Part shown: positions 17,800-25,260 of the stretch, in pieces | How the letters are laid out: every line of letters starts with the position of its first letter | Position numbering within the stretch: the stretch's first letter is position 1 | Source: an uncultured Desulfobacter sp. | Lineage (GTDB): Bacteria > Desulfobacterota > Desulfobacteria > Desulfobacterales > Desulfobacteraceae | Length of the DNA: 64,000 nt | Reading direction: 5' to 3' | Assembly: GCF_963666675.1 (NCBI RefSeq) | Contig: NZ_OY762929.1 | Coordinates: 2,728,001 to 2,792,000, forward strand | Notes under the pieces: model-generated | Seen by the model: only the letters and a program-made list of their open reading frames with translations | The model's database searches: none | What the model was told of the DNA's origin: nothing | Made by a program: the position numbers and the translations under genes

Positions 17800-18282
17800 A
17801 TGGAAGAATGTCCCTGCGGAAGCAACCTGGCCTATGCCGAATGCTGCGAACCTGTCATTGCCGGAACAGAGCCTGCCCGAACAGCGCAACAACTTATGCG
17901 GGCCCGATATACCGCTTATACAATAGCGGACACGGATTTTATTTTTAACACCACCCACCCGGATCACCGGGAGGGGTACGACCATGCCGGTACAAAATCA
18001 TGGGCGCAGAATTCAGAATGGCTGGGCCTTGAAATCGTTTCGACAGACGCCGGTTGTTCCGACGATCAGGAAGGTACGGTCGAATTCATAGCCACCTTTC
18101 GAACAAACGATGTGGTGCAAAACCACCATGAACTTGGCCGTTTTGTCAAAGAGGACGGGGGCTGGCTGTTCACCACCGGTGATATGGTGAAACCCAAACC
18201 AGCGGTTTCCACCAAAGTGGGCCGCAATCACCCCTGTCCCTGCGGCAGCGGACGTAAGTACAAAAAATGCTGTGGTAAATGA
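17800..18282 (+). CDS. YchJ-family protein with two SEC-C motifs
   Basis: The chosen ATG follows GGAGGA and gives a 160-residue protein that begins directly with the N-terminal zinc motif CPCGSNLAYAECC. The frame is open further upstream, but that extension has no family similarity and no better start. The central region (about 25-125) is the NTF2-like YchJ fold, with RARYTAYTIADTDFI and the HHELGRF segment. A second SEC-C motif, HPCPCGSGRKYKKCC, ends the protein. SEC-C modules bind zinc and can contact SecB or the ribosome. The molecular role of YchJ proteins is unknown. Confidence 0.88.
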   Translation: MEECPCGSNLAYAECCEPVIAGTEPARTAQQLMRARYTAYTIADTDFIFNTTHPDHREGYDHAGTKSWAQNSEWLGLEIVSTDAGCSDDQEGTVEFIATFRTNDVVQNHHELGRFVKEDGGWLFTTGDMVKPKPAVSTKVGRNHPCPCGSGRKYKKCCGK

Positions 18283-18289
18283 GGTTAAA

Positions 18290-18384
18290 TAACAGCCATG
18301 GGCTGACCTGACATATCCACTGACAGGCTCAAGCCCACAACGAAAATAAAAGTAACTCAATAACTGTTTGAAATTTTCATATAA
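18290..18384 (+). repeat. Two-hairpin dispersed repeat, copy B
   Basis: Begins AACAGCCATGGGCTGACCTG, with CAGGCTCAAGCCC closing the first hairpin, then ACAACGAAAAT and a second AT-rich arm ending TTTTCATATAAAA. Stem changes are compensated relative to other copies (GGGCT/AGCCC here against GGGCCGA/TCGGCCC in copy C). It lies between the YchJ stop and its terminator. Confidence 0.8.
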
Positions 18385-18389
18385 AAGAC

Positions 18390-18435
18390 GCCGCAGGAAC
18401 TTGCTTATCTTAAGGTCAGGTCCCTGCGGCTTTTT
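18390..18435 (+). terminator. Rho-independent terminator
   Basis: GCCGCAGG pairs with CCTGCGGC around a 25-base loop, and TTTTT follows. It ends the YchJ transcript just after the repeat copy and just before the convergent DsrE-family gene. Confidence 0.75.
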
Positions 18436-18449
18436 CAATGATTCCGGAT

Positions 18450-18800
18450 TTAAAAGGTAATTACCGTGTATCCTTTATCAATAAATGCGCCCATGGATGG
18501 ATGATTGGCCATATCTCCAACCAGAGCAATGCCTTCCTTTTCAATTGGCCCAAGGGTTTCAAGCTTTGTTGCACAGGCTCTACAGGCACCGTAAATAAGC
18601 CCCGCCGCTTTGGCTTTTTGGTAAAGGCCGTTTAAAAAATGCCCGGATTCGGACATGGGGCCCACAAGTTTGACCGATTCACCCTCCAAAACAATAAGTC
18701 CTTCCCGGCCACGATCTTTCAGGTCAAGGGCGTTGAGAAGAACGTGAATAAAACATAAAGGGTCTCCCCTGAATGCAAATAATACGGTTTTTTCCATCAT
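18450..18800 (-). CDS. DsrE-family cytoplasmic sulfur-relay-like protein
   Basis: This 116-residue protein has the DsrE/TusD-like alpha-beta fold: an initial strand TVLFAFRGDP, a glycine-rich middle (EGLIVLEGESVKLV), and the pair CRACA near residue 73 where related proteins carry a persulfide-bearing cysteine. The C-terminal VGDMANHPSMGAFIDKGYTVITF (given as the last 23 residues) is a domain end typical of YchN/DsrE-like proteins. It could handle sulfane sulfur in the cytoplasm. No dsr or tus partner is adjacent, so a specific pathway is not shown. AGGAGT lies before the ATG. Confidence 0.75.
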   Translation of the reverse strand: MMEKTVLFAFRGDPLCFIHVLLNALDLKDRGREGLIVLEGESVKLVGPMSESGHFLNGLYQKAKAAGLIYGACRACATKLETLGPIEKEGIALVGDMANHPSMGAFIDKGYTVITF

Positions 18801-19143
18801 AATACTCCTGATTTTAAGGTTAGCTAAGCCTGGCAGATAGATATGTCAGGTCGGCCCATGGCCGTTATTGACGCACTGGTTATGTTGCGCACCGCAGACT
18901 GCGGCGTCAAGTAATTATATTTTTTTGCCGAACCTGGACAACATTTTCCACATCAATGTTTTCCTCGCCGGCTTGGGATTTCATAAAAAGGATGGGGATT
19001 TTTGCGCATCCATGATCTGTTCAAACTTCACTATAAACATACGGGCTGTCCTTGAATTTCAGACAAGACTATCCTGACGGATTAGATCGAACAGGATGGG
19101 ATCATTTTTGGGGAAGAGAAACTGATTTTTTACGTTTTGGCCG
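18801..19143. other. Intergenic region with truncated repeat copy
   Basis: The left part is the leader of the DsrE-family gene and a half copy of the dispersed repeat. The rest, to the 3' end of the acidic-protein gene, shows no convincing coding frame, RNA or strong hairpin. Confidence 0.5.
18821..18866 (-). repeat. Two-hairpin dispersed repeat, half copy (first hairpin only)
   Basis: On the minus strand it reads AACGGCCATGGGCCGACCTG, then TGCCAGGCTTAGCTA, and stops where full copies continue with ACAACGAAAAT. The second hairpin is missing, which shows that the first module can exist alone. Confidence 0.7.
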
Positions 19144-19851
19144 TTACTCCTTTTTCTTTTCCCAAAACTCACGGTTTTCCTGGAGAAGATCACTCATATC
19201 GTCATCATCTCCATCCTCCCCCCCAAAACTTAAGTCGGCGGGCTCATCCCCCGTGATATCTTGGGCATTATCATCTTGATCATCATCTTTGGTGAGTTCA
19301 CCGATCAGTTCATCAATGTCCTCTTCTTCAACATCATCGGCTTCGTTCTGATCAAATAATACGTCATCTTCAAGGTCCTCAATTTCCAACTCGGAGTCGG
19401 TATCATCGGTATCATCAGTCAGTTCTTGGGATTCTAATTCCTCTGTTTGGGTCTCTTCAAGGTCTTCAGAAGCTGCCTCATCATAATCAGTAAGATCATC
19501 GGATAAATCGTTACCTGCGTCCAAAGCAAGCATCTCATCTTCTTTTTCGTCCAGTTGCGCATCCTCAATATCAGCTTGGGAATCCGATATCATGGTCTGA
19601 CGTTGACTGTCGTCGATCAAATTGCCGTCGCGGTCAAAAAGCAGGCTGCCGTTTAAATTGATCTCATAATCAAGCCTGAATGCCACATCATTGTCATGCA
19701 CAACAATTCGACCGCCTTTGGGCGACAGCGCGCTTGCGCTCAGTCGTTCCTTAAGCAGATCCTTGACTGCCTCAAGGTCCAGATCTTTTTGTACAGATGC
19801 AATAAGATCCTGTTCTCCATCCTGTATAACTTGGGGATCCGTAATTCTCAT
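19144..19851 (-). CDS. Extremely acidic hypothetical protein
   Basis: The 235-residue product has an ordinary folded-looking N-terminus (about 1-90), including VHDNDVAFRLDYEINLNGSLLF, which resembles a small beta domain. The rest is dominated by Asp and Glu (for example DDTDDTDSELEIEDLEDD) and ends in WEKKKE. Such tails are probably disordered and could bind metals, basic proteins or RNA. It starts 15 bases after the stop of the receiver/binding-protein fusion on the same strand, so it is the last gene of that operon. No family is recognised. The low-complexity part makes database similarity unreliable. Confidence 0.7.
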   Translation of the reverse strand: MRITDPQVIQDGEQDLIASVQKDLDLEAVKDLLKERLSASALSPKGGRIVVHDNDVAFRLDYEINLNGSLLFDRDGNLIDDSQRQTMISDSQADIEDAQLDEKEDEMLALDAGNDLSDDLTDYDEAASEDLEETQTEELESQELTDDTDDTDSELEIEDLEDDVLFDQNEADDVEEEDIDELIGELTKDDDQDDNAQDITGDEPADLSFGGEDGDDDDMSDLLQENREFWEKKKE

Positions 19852-19866
19852 GCATAACTCCTTGGG

Positions 19867-21240
19867 CTATCGATTGAATGCCTTGTTGGCAAAAGCCGGT
19901 TCAATAAATCGTTCGAGGTCAATAATCTTGCCGATTTCCATAACATCATGCATGTACTTTTGAATTGTATCAAGATCGGCCGCTTCCGGGTATAGTCCAT
20001 CCCAGCGGATGGCCATGGGCTGGGAAAATACGTTTTTAAGCACCTGGGGGTTCAGACCCATTTTCCCTTCGGGATCCAGGAAGCTTACCGCAATATCGGC
20101 CGCCCTGGCCTTATCGTTTTCAATATACTCACCGGTATCCACAAGCAATGATACAAATTCTTGGACCGCTTCGGGATGTTTCTGGATAAAATCCTTTTGC
20201 ATGGCCACAATGCAGCAGGGGTGATTTTCCCAGCGTGTCGCGGAATAAAATTCCAACTCACCGATTTCTCCCTTGATCGCTTTGGTGGCAACCGGTTCCG
20301 CTACCATAAAGCCGCCCACATCCTCGTTTTCTTTCATGATACCGGGCATCTTGATGGGGGGAACCACCTCAAAACGCACATTAATGGCTTTTTTACCGGG
20401 CACACCGGGTTTAAGTCCCAGCTCTTTTAAAAATTTATGTGCCAGCATGTGATGGACCGACATTTTGTGGGGGATGTCCACAACTTTATATTTGTAGAAA
20501 CTTTGCAGGGAGTCAAACCTGTGATCATAATGCCTGGAGCGTACAAACGTGGAGCCGTTTTTATGGGCAAACAGCACCAATTGGATGGGGGAGTCATAGG
20601 CAAACAGATCCATGGCAATGGGTGCCAGGACAAAGGCGCAGTCAATTTCACCGCTTTCAAGGCCTTCCTGAATGGGGTTCCATCCGCCCATCAGGCTGGT
20701 GGACAGGTCAAAGTGCTGGGGTTCCACATCCCCCTGGTTGATCCGATGTTTTAACGCACCCAGCGCCAGGTGATCGGTAATCTGGATGTGGGCGACATTG
20801 AGTTCAACCCGGCCGCCGACAATGCTTCTATCCCTCGTCACCCGCTCTTTTTTCATGCCGCCGGAGAATGCCGTTTCAATGGCCTTTTTAATTTCCTCTT
20901 CATTAAACGGCTTAGGGCAATGGCCGTTACCGCCAGCTTCAAGGATGGTTTTTTGCTGCCCCATGTCGGCCTGGGCCGTGGCCATGATAAAAGGAAGATC
21001 CTTGAATTCTTCAGTGGCCCTTAATTCTTTTAGAAAATCAAGTCCGTCCAGGGTAGGCATATTCCAATCGGATATGACAAGATCGGGTTTTTCAGCTTTT
21101 ACTTTTTCAATGCCGTCTGCACCGTTCACCGCCATGATAAGATTTGAAAATCCGGCTTTACCCAGGATTTGTTTGAACATTATCCGCATGGTACCTGAAT
21201 CGTCTGCCACTACAATTTTAATATTCGGGTCTACCGCCAT
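19867..21240 (-). CDS. CheY-type receiver fused to a periplasmic-binding-protein-like (NMT1/SsuA) sensor domain
   Basis: Residues 5-122 are a complete receiver: acidic pair D13/D14, phosphoacceptor D58, T88 and K110. Residues about 140-450 resemble the NMT1/SsuA/NrtA ligand-binding fold, with ELNVAHIQITDHLALGAL, GLESGEIDCAFV, VDIPHKMSVHHMLAHKFL and RWENHPCCIVAMQKDFI. There is no signal peptide or membrane segment, so the protein should be cytoplasmic. The start at 21240 is preceded by GAGGAG; a longer in-frame start exists, but its 30 extra residues precede the receiver and lack a ribosome-binding site. It lies about 150 bases after the ABC permease gene. I infer that it reports intracellular substrate to a phosphorelay. 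No output domain or kinase is visible. Confidence 0.85.
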   Translation of the reverse strand: MAVDPNIKIVVADDSGTMRIMFKQILGKAGFSNLIMAVNGADGIEKVKAEKPDLVISDWNMPTLDGLDFLKELRATEEFKDLPFIMATAQADMGQQKTILEAGGNGHCPKPFNEEEIKKAIETAFSGGMKKERVTRDRSIVGGRVELNVAHIQITDHLALGALKHRINQGDVEPQHFDLSTSLMGGWNPIQEGLESGEIDCAFVLAPIAMDLFAYDSPIQLVLFAHKNGSTFVRSRHYDHRFDSLQSFYKYKVVDIPHKMSVHHMLAHKFLKELGLKPGVPGKKAINVRFEVVPPIKMPGIMKENEDVGGFMVAEPVATKAIKGEIGELEFYSATRWENHPCCIVAMQKDFIQKHPEAVQEFVSLLVDTGEYIENDKARAADIAVSFLDPEGKMGLNPQVLKNVFSQPMAIRWDGLYPEAADLDTIQKYMHDVMEIGKIIDLERFIEPAFANKAFNR

Positions 21241-21391
21241 AAAATGCTCCTCATGTCCCGTAAAGGTGTTGTATGTTACATCCATGGGCGACCGGGTATA
21301 TGGAGCCCCGGACCAAACCCACAATATCATAATGAAAACAATGCAGTTGCTTTACCCTTGCTTTCATTTCATTAAATCAAAATTCACACGC

Positions 21392-22225
21392 TTAAACTTT
21401 GCCGCCCCACGCCCTGCTGAACCTGTGCTGCAATTTTTGAAAAAACCTGTCTAATATAAACCCAAGGATGCCGATGGCAATGATGACAGCCATCAGTTTG
21501 TCATATTCCATGGTATCCCTGGCATCGTTAATCAGATAGCCCAACCCCGATGATACCCCTAAAAATTCAGCCGGAACCAGAACGATCCAGGCAATCCCCA
21601 AAGCCAGCCTGATGCTGGTCATCATATGGGGGATTGAATATGGAATAACAATCGTTTGAATGAGTTGAACGTTATCGGCACCCTGGTTGAGGGCCATTTT
21701 TATCCACTGGGGATTGATATTTATAATCCCAATGGCCGTATTCAGTATTATAGGACAAATTGTCGCCATTACAATCAAAAAATGAACGGCTCCCTCAAAG
21801 CTTGAAAATAAAAGCAGCGCAATGGGCATCCAGGACAGGGGGCTGATCATTCTTACGAATTGAATCGGCGAATAAGCCAGTTTACGAAGACGGGCAAAAA
21901 AACCGATCAACACCCCCAATGGAAGACCAATGGATGCGGATATGGCAATGCCGACAATGATCCTGCGCAGACTTGCAAAAACCGACATCCAGAATTTGGA
22001 AGTATGAAACGCCTCTGTCAGGGCCCCAAAAGTCGGCCCGGGTAAAAAACCTTTAAAATGGTATAATTCAGGGCGGGTAAAAATGAACTGTGTAACAGCC
22101 CCCCAGACACATGCAAATATGACAAGCCCTGCCAGTTCGTATCGCCAACCGGACCATACCCGGGTAAAAAATGGTGACAACCCGTCATTGGTAGACTTGT
22201 TCCGGTTATTTTTGTCAATTGATTT
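21392..22225 (-). CDS. ABC transporter permease (SsuC/NrtB type)
   Basis: A hydrophobic protein with about six membrane segments carries the coupling-loop signature of this class (ALNQGADNVQLIQTIVIPYS, cited as the EAA-like loop). The final part, GIAWIVLVPAEFLGVSSGLG, is typical of nitrate/sulfonate/taurine/HMP transporter permeases. I place the start at a TTG preceded by GGGAAGAGA, which overlaps the binding-protein stop by 11 bases. An ATG at 22249 is possible, but its ribosome-binding site abuts it directly. The tight overlaps with the SBP and ATPase genes show one operon. The substrate is unknown. Confidence 0.88.
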   Translation of the reverse strand, partial: KSIDKNNRNKSTNDGLSPFFTRVWSGWRYELAGLVIFACVWGAVTQFIFTRPELYHFKGFLPGPTFGALTEAFHTSKFWMSVFASLRRIIVGIAISASIGLPLGVLIGFFARLRKLAYSPIQFVRMISPLSWMPIALLLFSSFEGAVHFLIVMATICPIILNTAIGIININPQWIKMALNQGADNVQLIQTIVIPYSIPHMMTSIRLALGIAWIVLVPAEFLGVSSGLGYLINDARDTMEYDKLMAVIIAIGILGFILDRFFQKLQHRFSRAWGGKV

Positions 22226-23417
22226 CAACGGTCTCTTCCCTGGTAAAGACATCCTCCATATCGCAGCGGCAAAACCCTTTGAAGCCTCCCATGTCGTCCA
22301 ATGCCTTTCTGACAAACCGGTCATCCACAAGCTGTGCCACCGCAGCGTTTGTATCAAGATGCGTCAAAAAATCGGTATTGCCCTCAACCTTTGTTTTTTT
22401 CATCTGTTCCAGAATAAACCGGGTGGCAGATGGGAATGGGAAAGGCTGAAACCCGATTCTTTCAATATTCCATTGGGGGTGTATCAGTTCTTTTTCAGGA
22501 ATGGCACCAAACACCCGGTTGAGAACCGATTCTTGTACCGGCAAGAATCCATCACCTTCTCTGCTGAGCAAGTGGGCGGTCTCCTTGGGATTTTGCAGGC
22601 ACCACGCCTGGGCTCTGACAATGGCGTTGACCGCCTTTTGAATGACGATTGGATTGTTTTGGATCAGGTGATCATGGGTTACGATAACACAACAGGGATG
22701 GTTTTTCCAAATATCTCCTGAATATCGCATGATTTTTGCCGAAAATTTTTCCTGGGCCAGGGCGTTAAATGGATCGGCCACGATGAATGCGTCTACCTTT
22801 TTTCCCAAAAGGGCCTGGGGCATATCCGGTGGGGGCAGAATAAACAGATTTACCTCATTGGGACCAAGTTTTGAGCCGGGCGGGCGAATAACAGGCTGAA
22901 GTCCCTGGACCTGAATGCCCAGCTGTATGACCAGGTTATGCATGGAGTACCATGAGGGTACAGCCACCTGTTTGCCCGCAAGGTCTGCGAACCGGTCGAT
23001 GCCGGAATTTGCTCTTACGGTGACGGCGCTGCCGTTGGTGTGATCCCAGGCCAGCACCTTGGCTGGTATATTCTGCTTGAACCGCATCCACACGGGAATG
23101 GGGAAAAGCATATGTACCAGGTCAAATTTCCCCGTTAAAAAGGATTCTGTAAGTATATTCCATGACCGCACCATGACCGGTCGCTCCACATCAAGCCCTT
23201 CATGGGAAAAATAGCCGAGACTATAGGCGACAAGCAGTGGGGTGGCATCGGTAATGGGCAGATAACCCAGTTTCAAAGGTTTTTTTTTGGCTGCGGCCAG
23301 ACTCGGAAAGCCCATGGGGGTGCAGGCAGCGGCACCGGCCGTCCCAATTGCAGTTTTTAAAAAATTTCGTCGGGAAATGCTGTGACAGCAGCTCGACGTT
23401 ACATTGTTAAATCCCAT
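22215..23417 (-). CDS. ABC substrate-binding protein with Tat signal (NrtA/SsuA-like)
   Basis: The N-terminus carries a twin-arginine signal, SRRNFLK at residues 15-21, followed by an Ala/Gly-rich hydrophobic stretch ending near SLAAA. Tat export suggests folding or cofactor/ligand loading in the cytoplasm. The mature part begins LKLGYLPITDATPLLVAYSL, the usual opening of NMT1/SsuA-like binding proteins, and includes RSWNILTESFLTGKFD and a W.NHPCCVIV motif shared with the signal-less paralogues in this operon. At 400 residues it is close to NrtA/CmpA proteins. It delivers an unknown small anion or heterocycle to the permease encoded next. It overlaps the ATPase gene by 11 bases. Confidence 0.88.
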   Translation of the reverse strand: MGFNNVTSSCCHSISRRNFLKTAIGTAGAAACTPMGFPSLAAAKKKPLKLGYLPITDATPLLVAYSLGYFSHEGLDVERPVMVRSWNILTESFLTGKFDLVHMLFPIPVWMRFKQNIPAKVLAWDHTNGSAVTVRANSGIDRFADLAGKQVAVPSWYSMHNLVIQLGIQVQGLQPVIRPPGSKLGPNEVNLFILPPPDMPQALLGKKVDAFIVADPFNALAQEKFSAKIMRYSGDIWKNHPCCVIVTHDHLIQNNPIVIQKAVNAIVRAQAWCLQNPKETAHLLSREGDGFLPVQESVLNRVFGAIPEKELIHPQWNIERIGFQPFPFPSATRFILEQMKKTKVEGNTDFLTHLDTNAAVAQLVDDRFVRKALDDMGGFKGFCRCDMEDVFTREETVEIN

Positions 23418-24183
23418 TCGTAATGCTCCGCTTAACTAAATATGCAATTTTAAACCGATCGAAAATTTCGGCTCTCAATGCCTTAACCACAGGGTCATGC
23501 CGCTTTCTGGGGTAGGGGACATCAATCTCAAAAATATCGGATATGCTTGCAGGATCTCCTGCCAGAACCACAATTTTATTTCCAAGGCGAATGGCTTCAT
23601 CTATATCATGGGTGACAAAGACGGCGGTAAAATTTTCCGACATCCACAAATTTACCAGCTCCTCCTGGATATGCGCCTGGGTAAAGGTGTCCAGAGAGGC
23701 AAAGGGTTCGTCAAGCAGCAGCACTTCGGGATGCCCTACCAGAGCCCGGGCCAGGCAGACCCGCTGGGCCATGCCCAAAGATAGCTGATCGGGTTTGGCC
23801 TCGGCCGCACCTGCCAGCCCCATGATTTCCAGGAACTGGATCACCCGGTATTCCAAATCCTGGGTATCTTTTCTTATCTTGCAGCCGTAAGCCACATTTT
23901 CTTTGACGCTGAGCCATGGAATCAAGGCCGGCTGCTGGAACAGCATGGAGCGCGAGGGATGGATGCCGGTTATGGGGGTGCCGTCTACGCAAATCCGCCC
24001 GCTGCTTGGGGTTTCAAGTCCTGCCATTAAGTTCAGCAAGGTAGTCTTCCCACACCCCGATTCCCCCAGAATAATAACAAAATCTCCGGAATCTATGGAA
24101 AAAGAGATATCCTTAAGGATATGCTGGCGCTGTGTTCCCGGTCCATGGTAGGACTTACAAATTTTTTCAATTTCTATTTTCAA
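23407..24183 (-). CDS. ABC transporter ATPase (SsuB/NrtD type)
   Basis: This 258-residue nucleotide-binding subunit has Walker A GESGCGKTT (residues 40-48), a signature LSLGMAQRV in place of the common LSGGM, Walker B LLLDEPFASLD, and the switch histidine in FVTHDIDEAI. These motifs and the length place it with the nitrate/sulfonate/taurine family ATPases. It overlaps the upstream sensor-like gene by 17 bases and the downstream binding-protein gene by 11 bases, so the cluster is translationally coupled. Confidence 0.93.
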   Translation of the reverse strand: MKIEIEKICKSYHGPGTQRQHILKDISFSIDSGDFVIILGESGCGKTTLLNLMAGLETPSSGRICVDGTPITGIHPSRSMLFQQPALIPWLSVKENVAYGCKIRKDTQDLEYRVIQFLEIMGLAGAAEAKPDQLSLGMAQRVCLARALVGHPEVLLLDEPFASLDTFTQAHIQEELVNLWMSENFTAVFVTHDIDEAIRLGNKIVVLAGDPASISDIFEIDVPYPRKRHDPVVKALRAEIFDRFKIAYLVKRSITNGI

Positions 24184-25192
24184 GTATTACATTTTCCGAT
24201 AATGCCGTTTGAATAAATTCAGATCTGATAAACCCATCAAGGTTTGTTCCGGTGGGCATGACGGCCATTGTCGTGCGCATGTAATCCAGAACGATATTTA
24301 AAATTTCCATATCCGGCACCAATAGTTCTGGACGGTAGGTGATGCCGGATGCTTCAAGTGTTCTTTGCATGTGATCAACATTAAGCCCCAAAAAAGCGGC
24401 AGACATGCTACCAATTTCATTTTCTGCGGTATTTGGGGATGATATATACCGATCAAGGCGTCGGGCGCTGTCAAGCAGACAGTCAATCATCAGCGCAATG
24501 TTTTCACCTTTGGTCTCTATTAAATCCTGGTGCACCACAAATACGCTGCCCGGATGATCCTTCCAAAGATCCCGGGAAGCGAGCAGAGGTTTGAGTCCTT
24601 TTTTTTCAGCAGCCTCGATATCAAGGGTTGCAGGGCAGATAAATGCGGCAATATCGCCGTCAAAATCAGCGTGGGTCATTTCCGGCATCAAGGAACAAGG
24701 AACAGATTCAATACCAACGCTTTTATTGGACTTTCCAAAATCGGCGAATTTTAATTTCCCAACACTCAGCAACCGATGCACAAGCATATGCTGAACACTG
24801 AACCTATGGGGAATCAGGACGATTTTCCCTCTAAAATCCGAGAGTCTATGGACCTTTTCGGGCACAAAAATTTTACTGCCCGCCCTGTGTGTAAACATCA
24901 GCATGGATATAGGCAATCCCTTGCCGAACAGATACATGGCCTGGGCGATATCCATGAACGCGGCATTGATATCGCCGGATGAAAAACCCTGTTCCACCTG
25001 TTCCCAGGATCGCATGGTAAAAGCGATAATATCCGCATCGCGATCTGATCCCATATAATTGATATATTGGGGCAACGCGGAGCCGAGTATCAGATGGTCA
25101 ATACTGATAAAATGTCCGATTCGGATAGTCAGGGCAACCTCAAGTATTTTAGATTTATTGATGTTGAATTTTATTAATAGAGACCTTAACAC
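24167..25192 (-). CDS. Signal-less binding-protein-like (NMT1 fold) protein, putative cytoplasmic sensor
   Basis: The protein (341 residues from a GTG start) resembles the binding domain of the receiver fusion more than the exported SBP. It has IGHFISIDHLILGSAL, GFSSGDINAAFMDIAQAMYL, IPHRFSVQHMLVHRLL and a WKDHPGSVFVVHQDLI motif. There is no Tat or Sec signal. The first 18 residues precede the conserved fold and the exact start is uncertain because ribosome-binding sites are poor here. As first gene of the ABC operon and without an export signal, it is better explained as an intracellular ligand sensor (compare NasS of nitrate regulation) than as a transport component. That is inference. Confidence 0.75.
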   Translation of the reverse strand: MLRSLLIKFNINKSKILEVALTIRIGHFISIDHLILGSALPQYINYMGSDRDADIIAFTMRSWEQVEQGFSSGDINAAFMDIAQAMYLFGKGLPISMLMFTHRAGSKIFVPEKVHRLSDFRGKIVLIPHRFSVQHMLVHRLLSVGKLKFADFGKSNKSVGIESVPCSLMPEMTHADFDGDIAAFICPATLDIEAAEKKGLKPLLASRDLWKDHPGSVFVVHQDLIETKGENIALMIDCLLDSARRLDRYISSPNTAENEIGSMSAAFLGLNVDHMQRTLEASGITYRPELLVPDMEILNIVLDYMRTTMAVMPTGTNLDGFIRSEFIQTALSENVILENRN

Positions 25193-25260
25193 AGCCCGGA
25201 ATGGGTTGGCAAGTTTGTAAACACAATTTAATTTGCTGTTAGACGATGACCGGCAGCCGA

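Noticed and set aside
18868..19077. 69-codon plus-strand frame between DsrE and the acidic gene
   Set aside because: No ribosome-binding site and no similarity; it lies next to a truncated repeat and looks non-coding.
21241..21330. Longer start of the receiver/SBP fusion
   Set aside because: These 30 residues precede the conserved receiver start and have no ribosome-binding site. GAGGAG marks the chosen ATG.
22226..22357. N-terminal extension of the ABC permease inside the binding-protein gene
   Set aside because: The extension is an out-of-frame shadow of the binding-protein coding sequence. A TTG with a ribosome-binding site at the overlap, or the ATG at 22249, is a better start.
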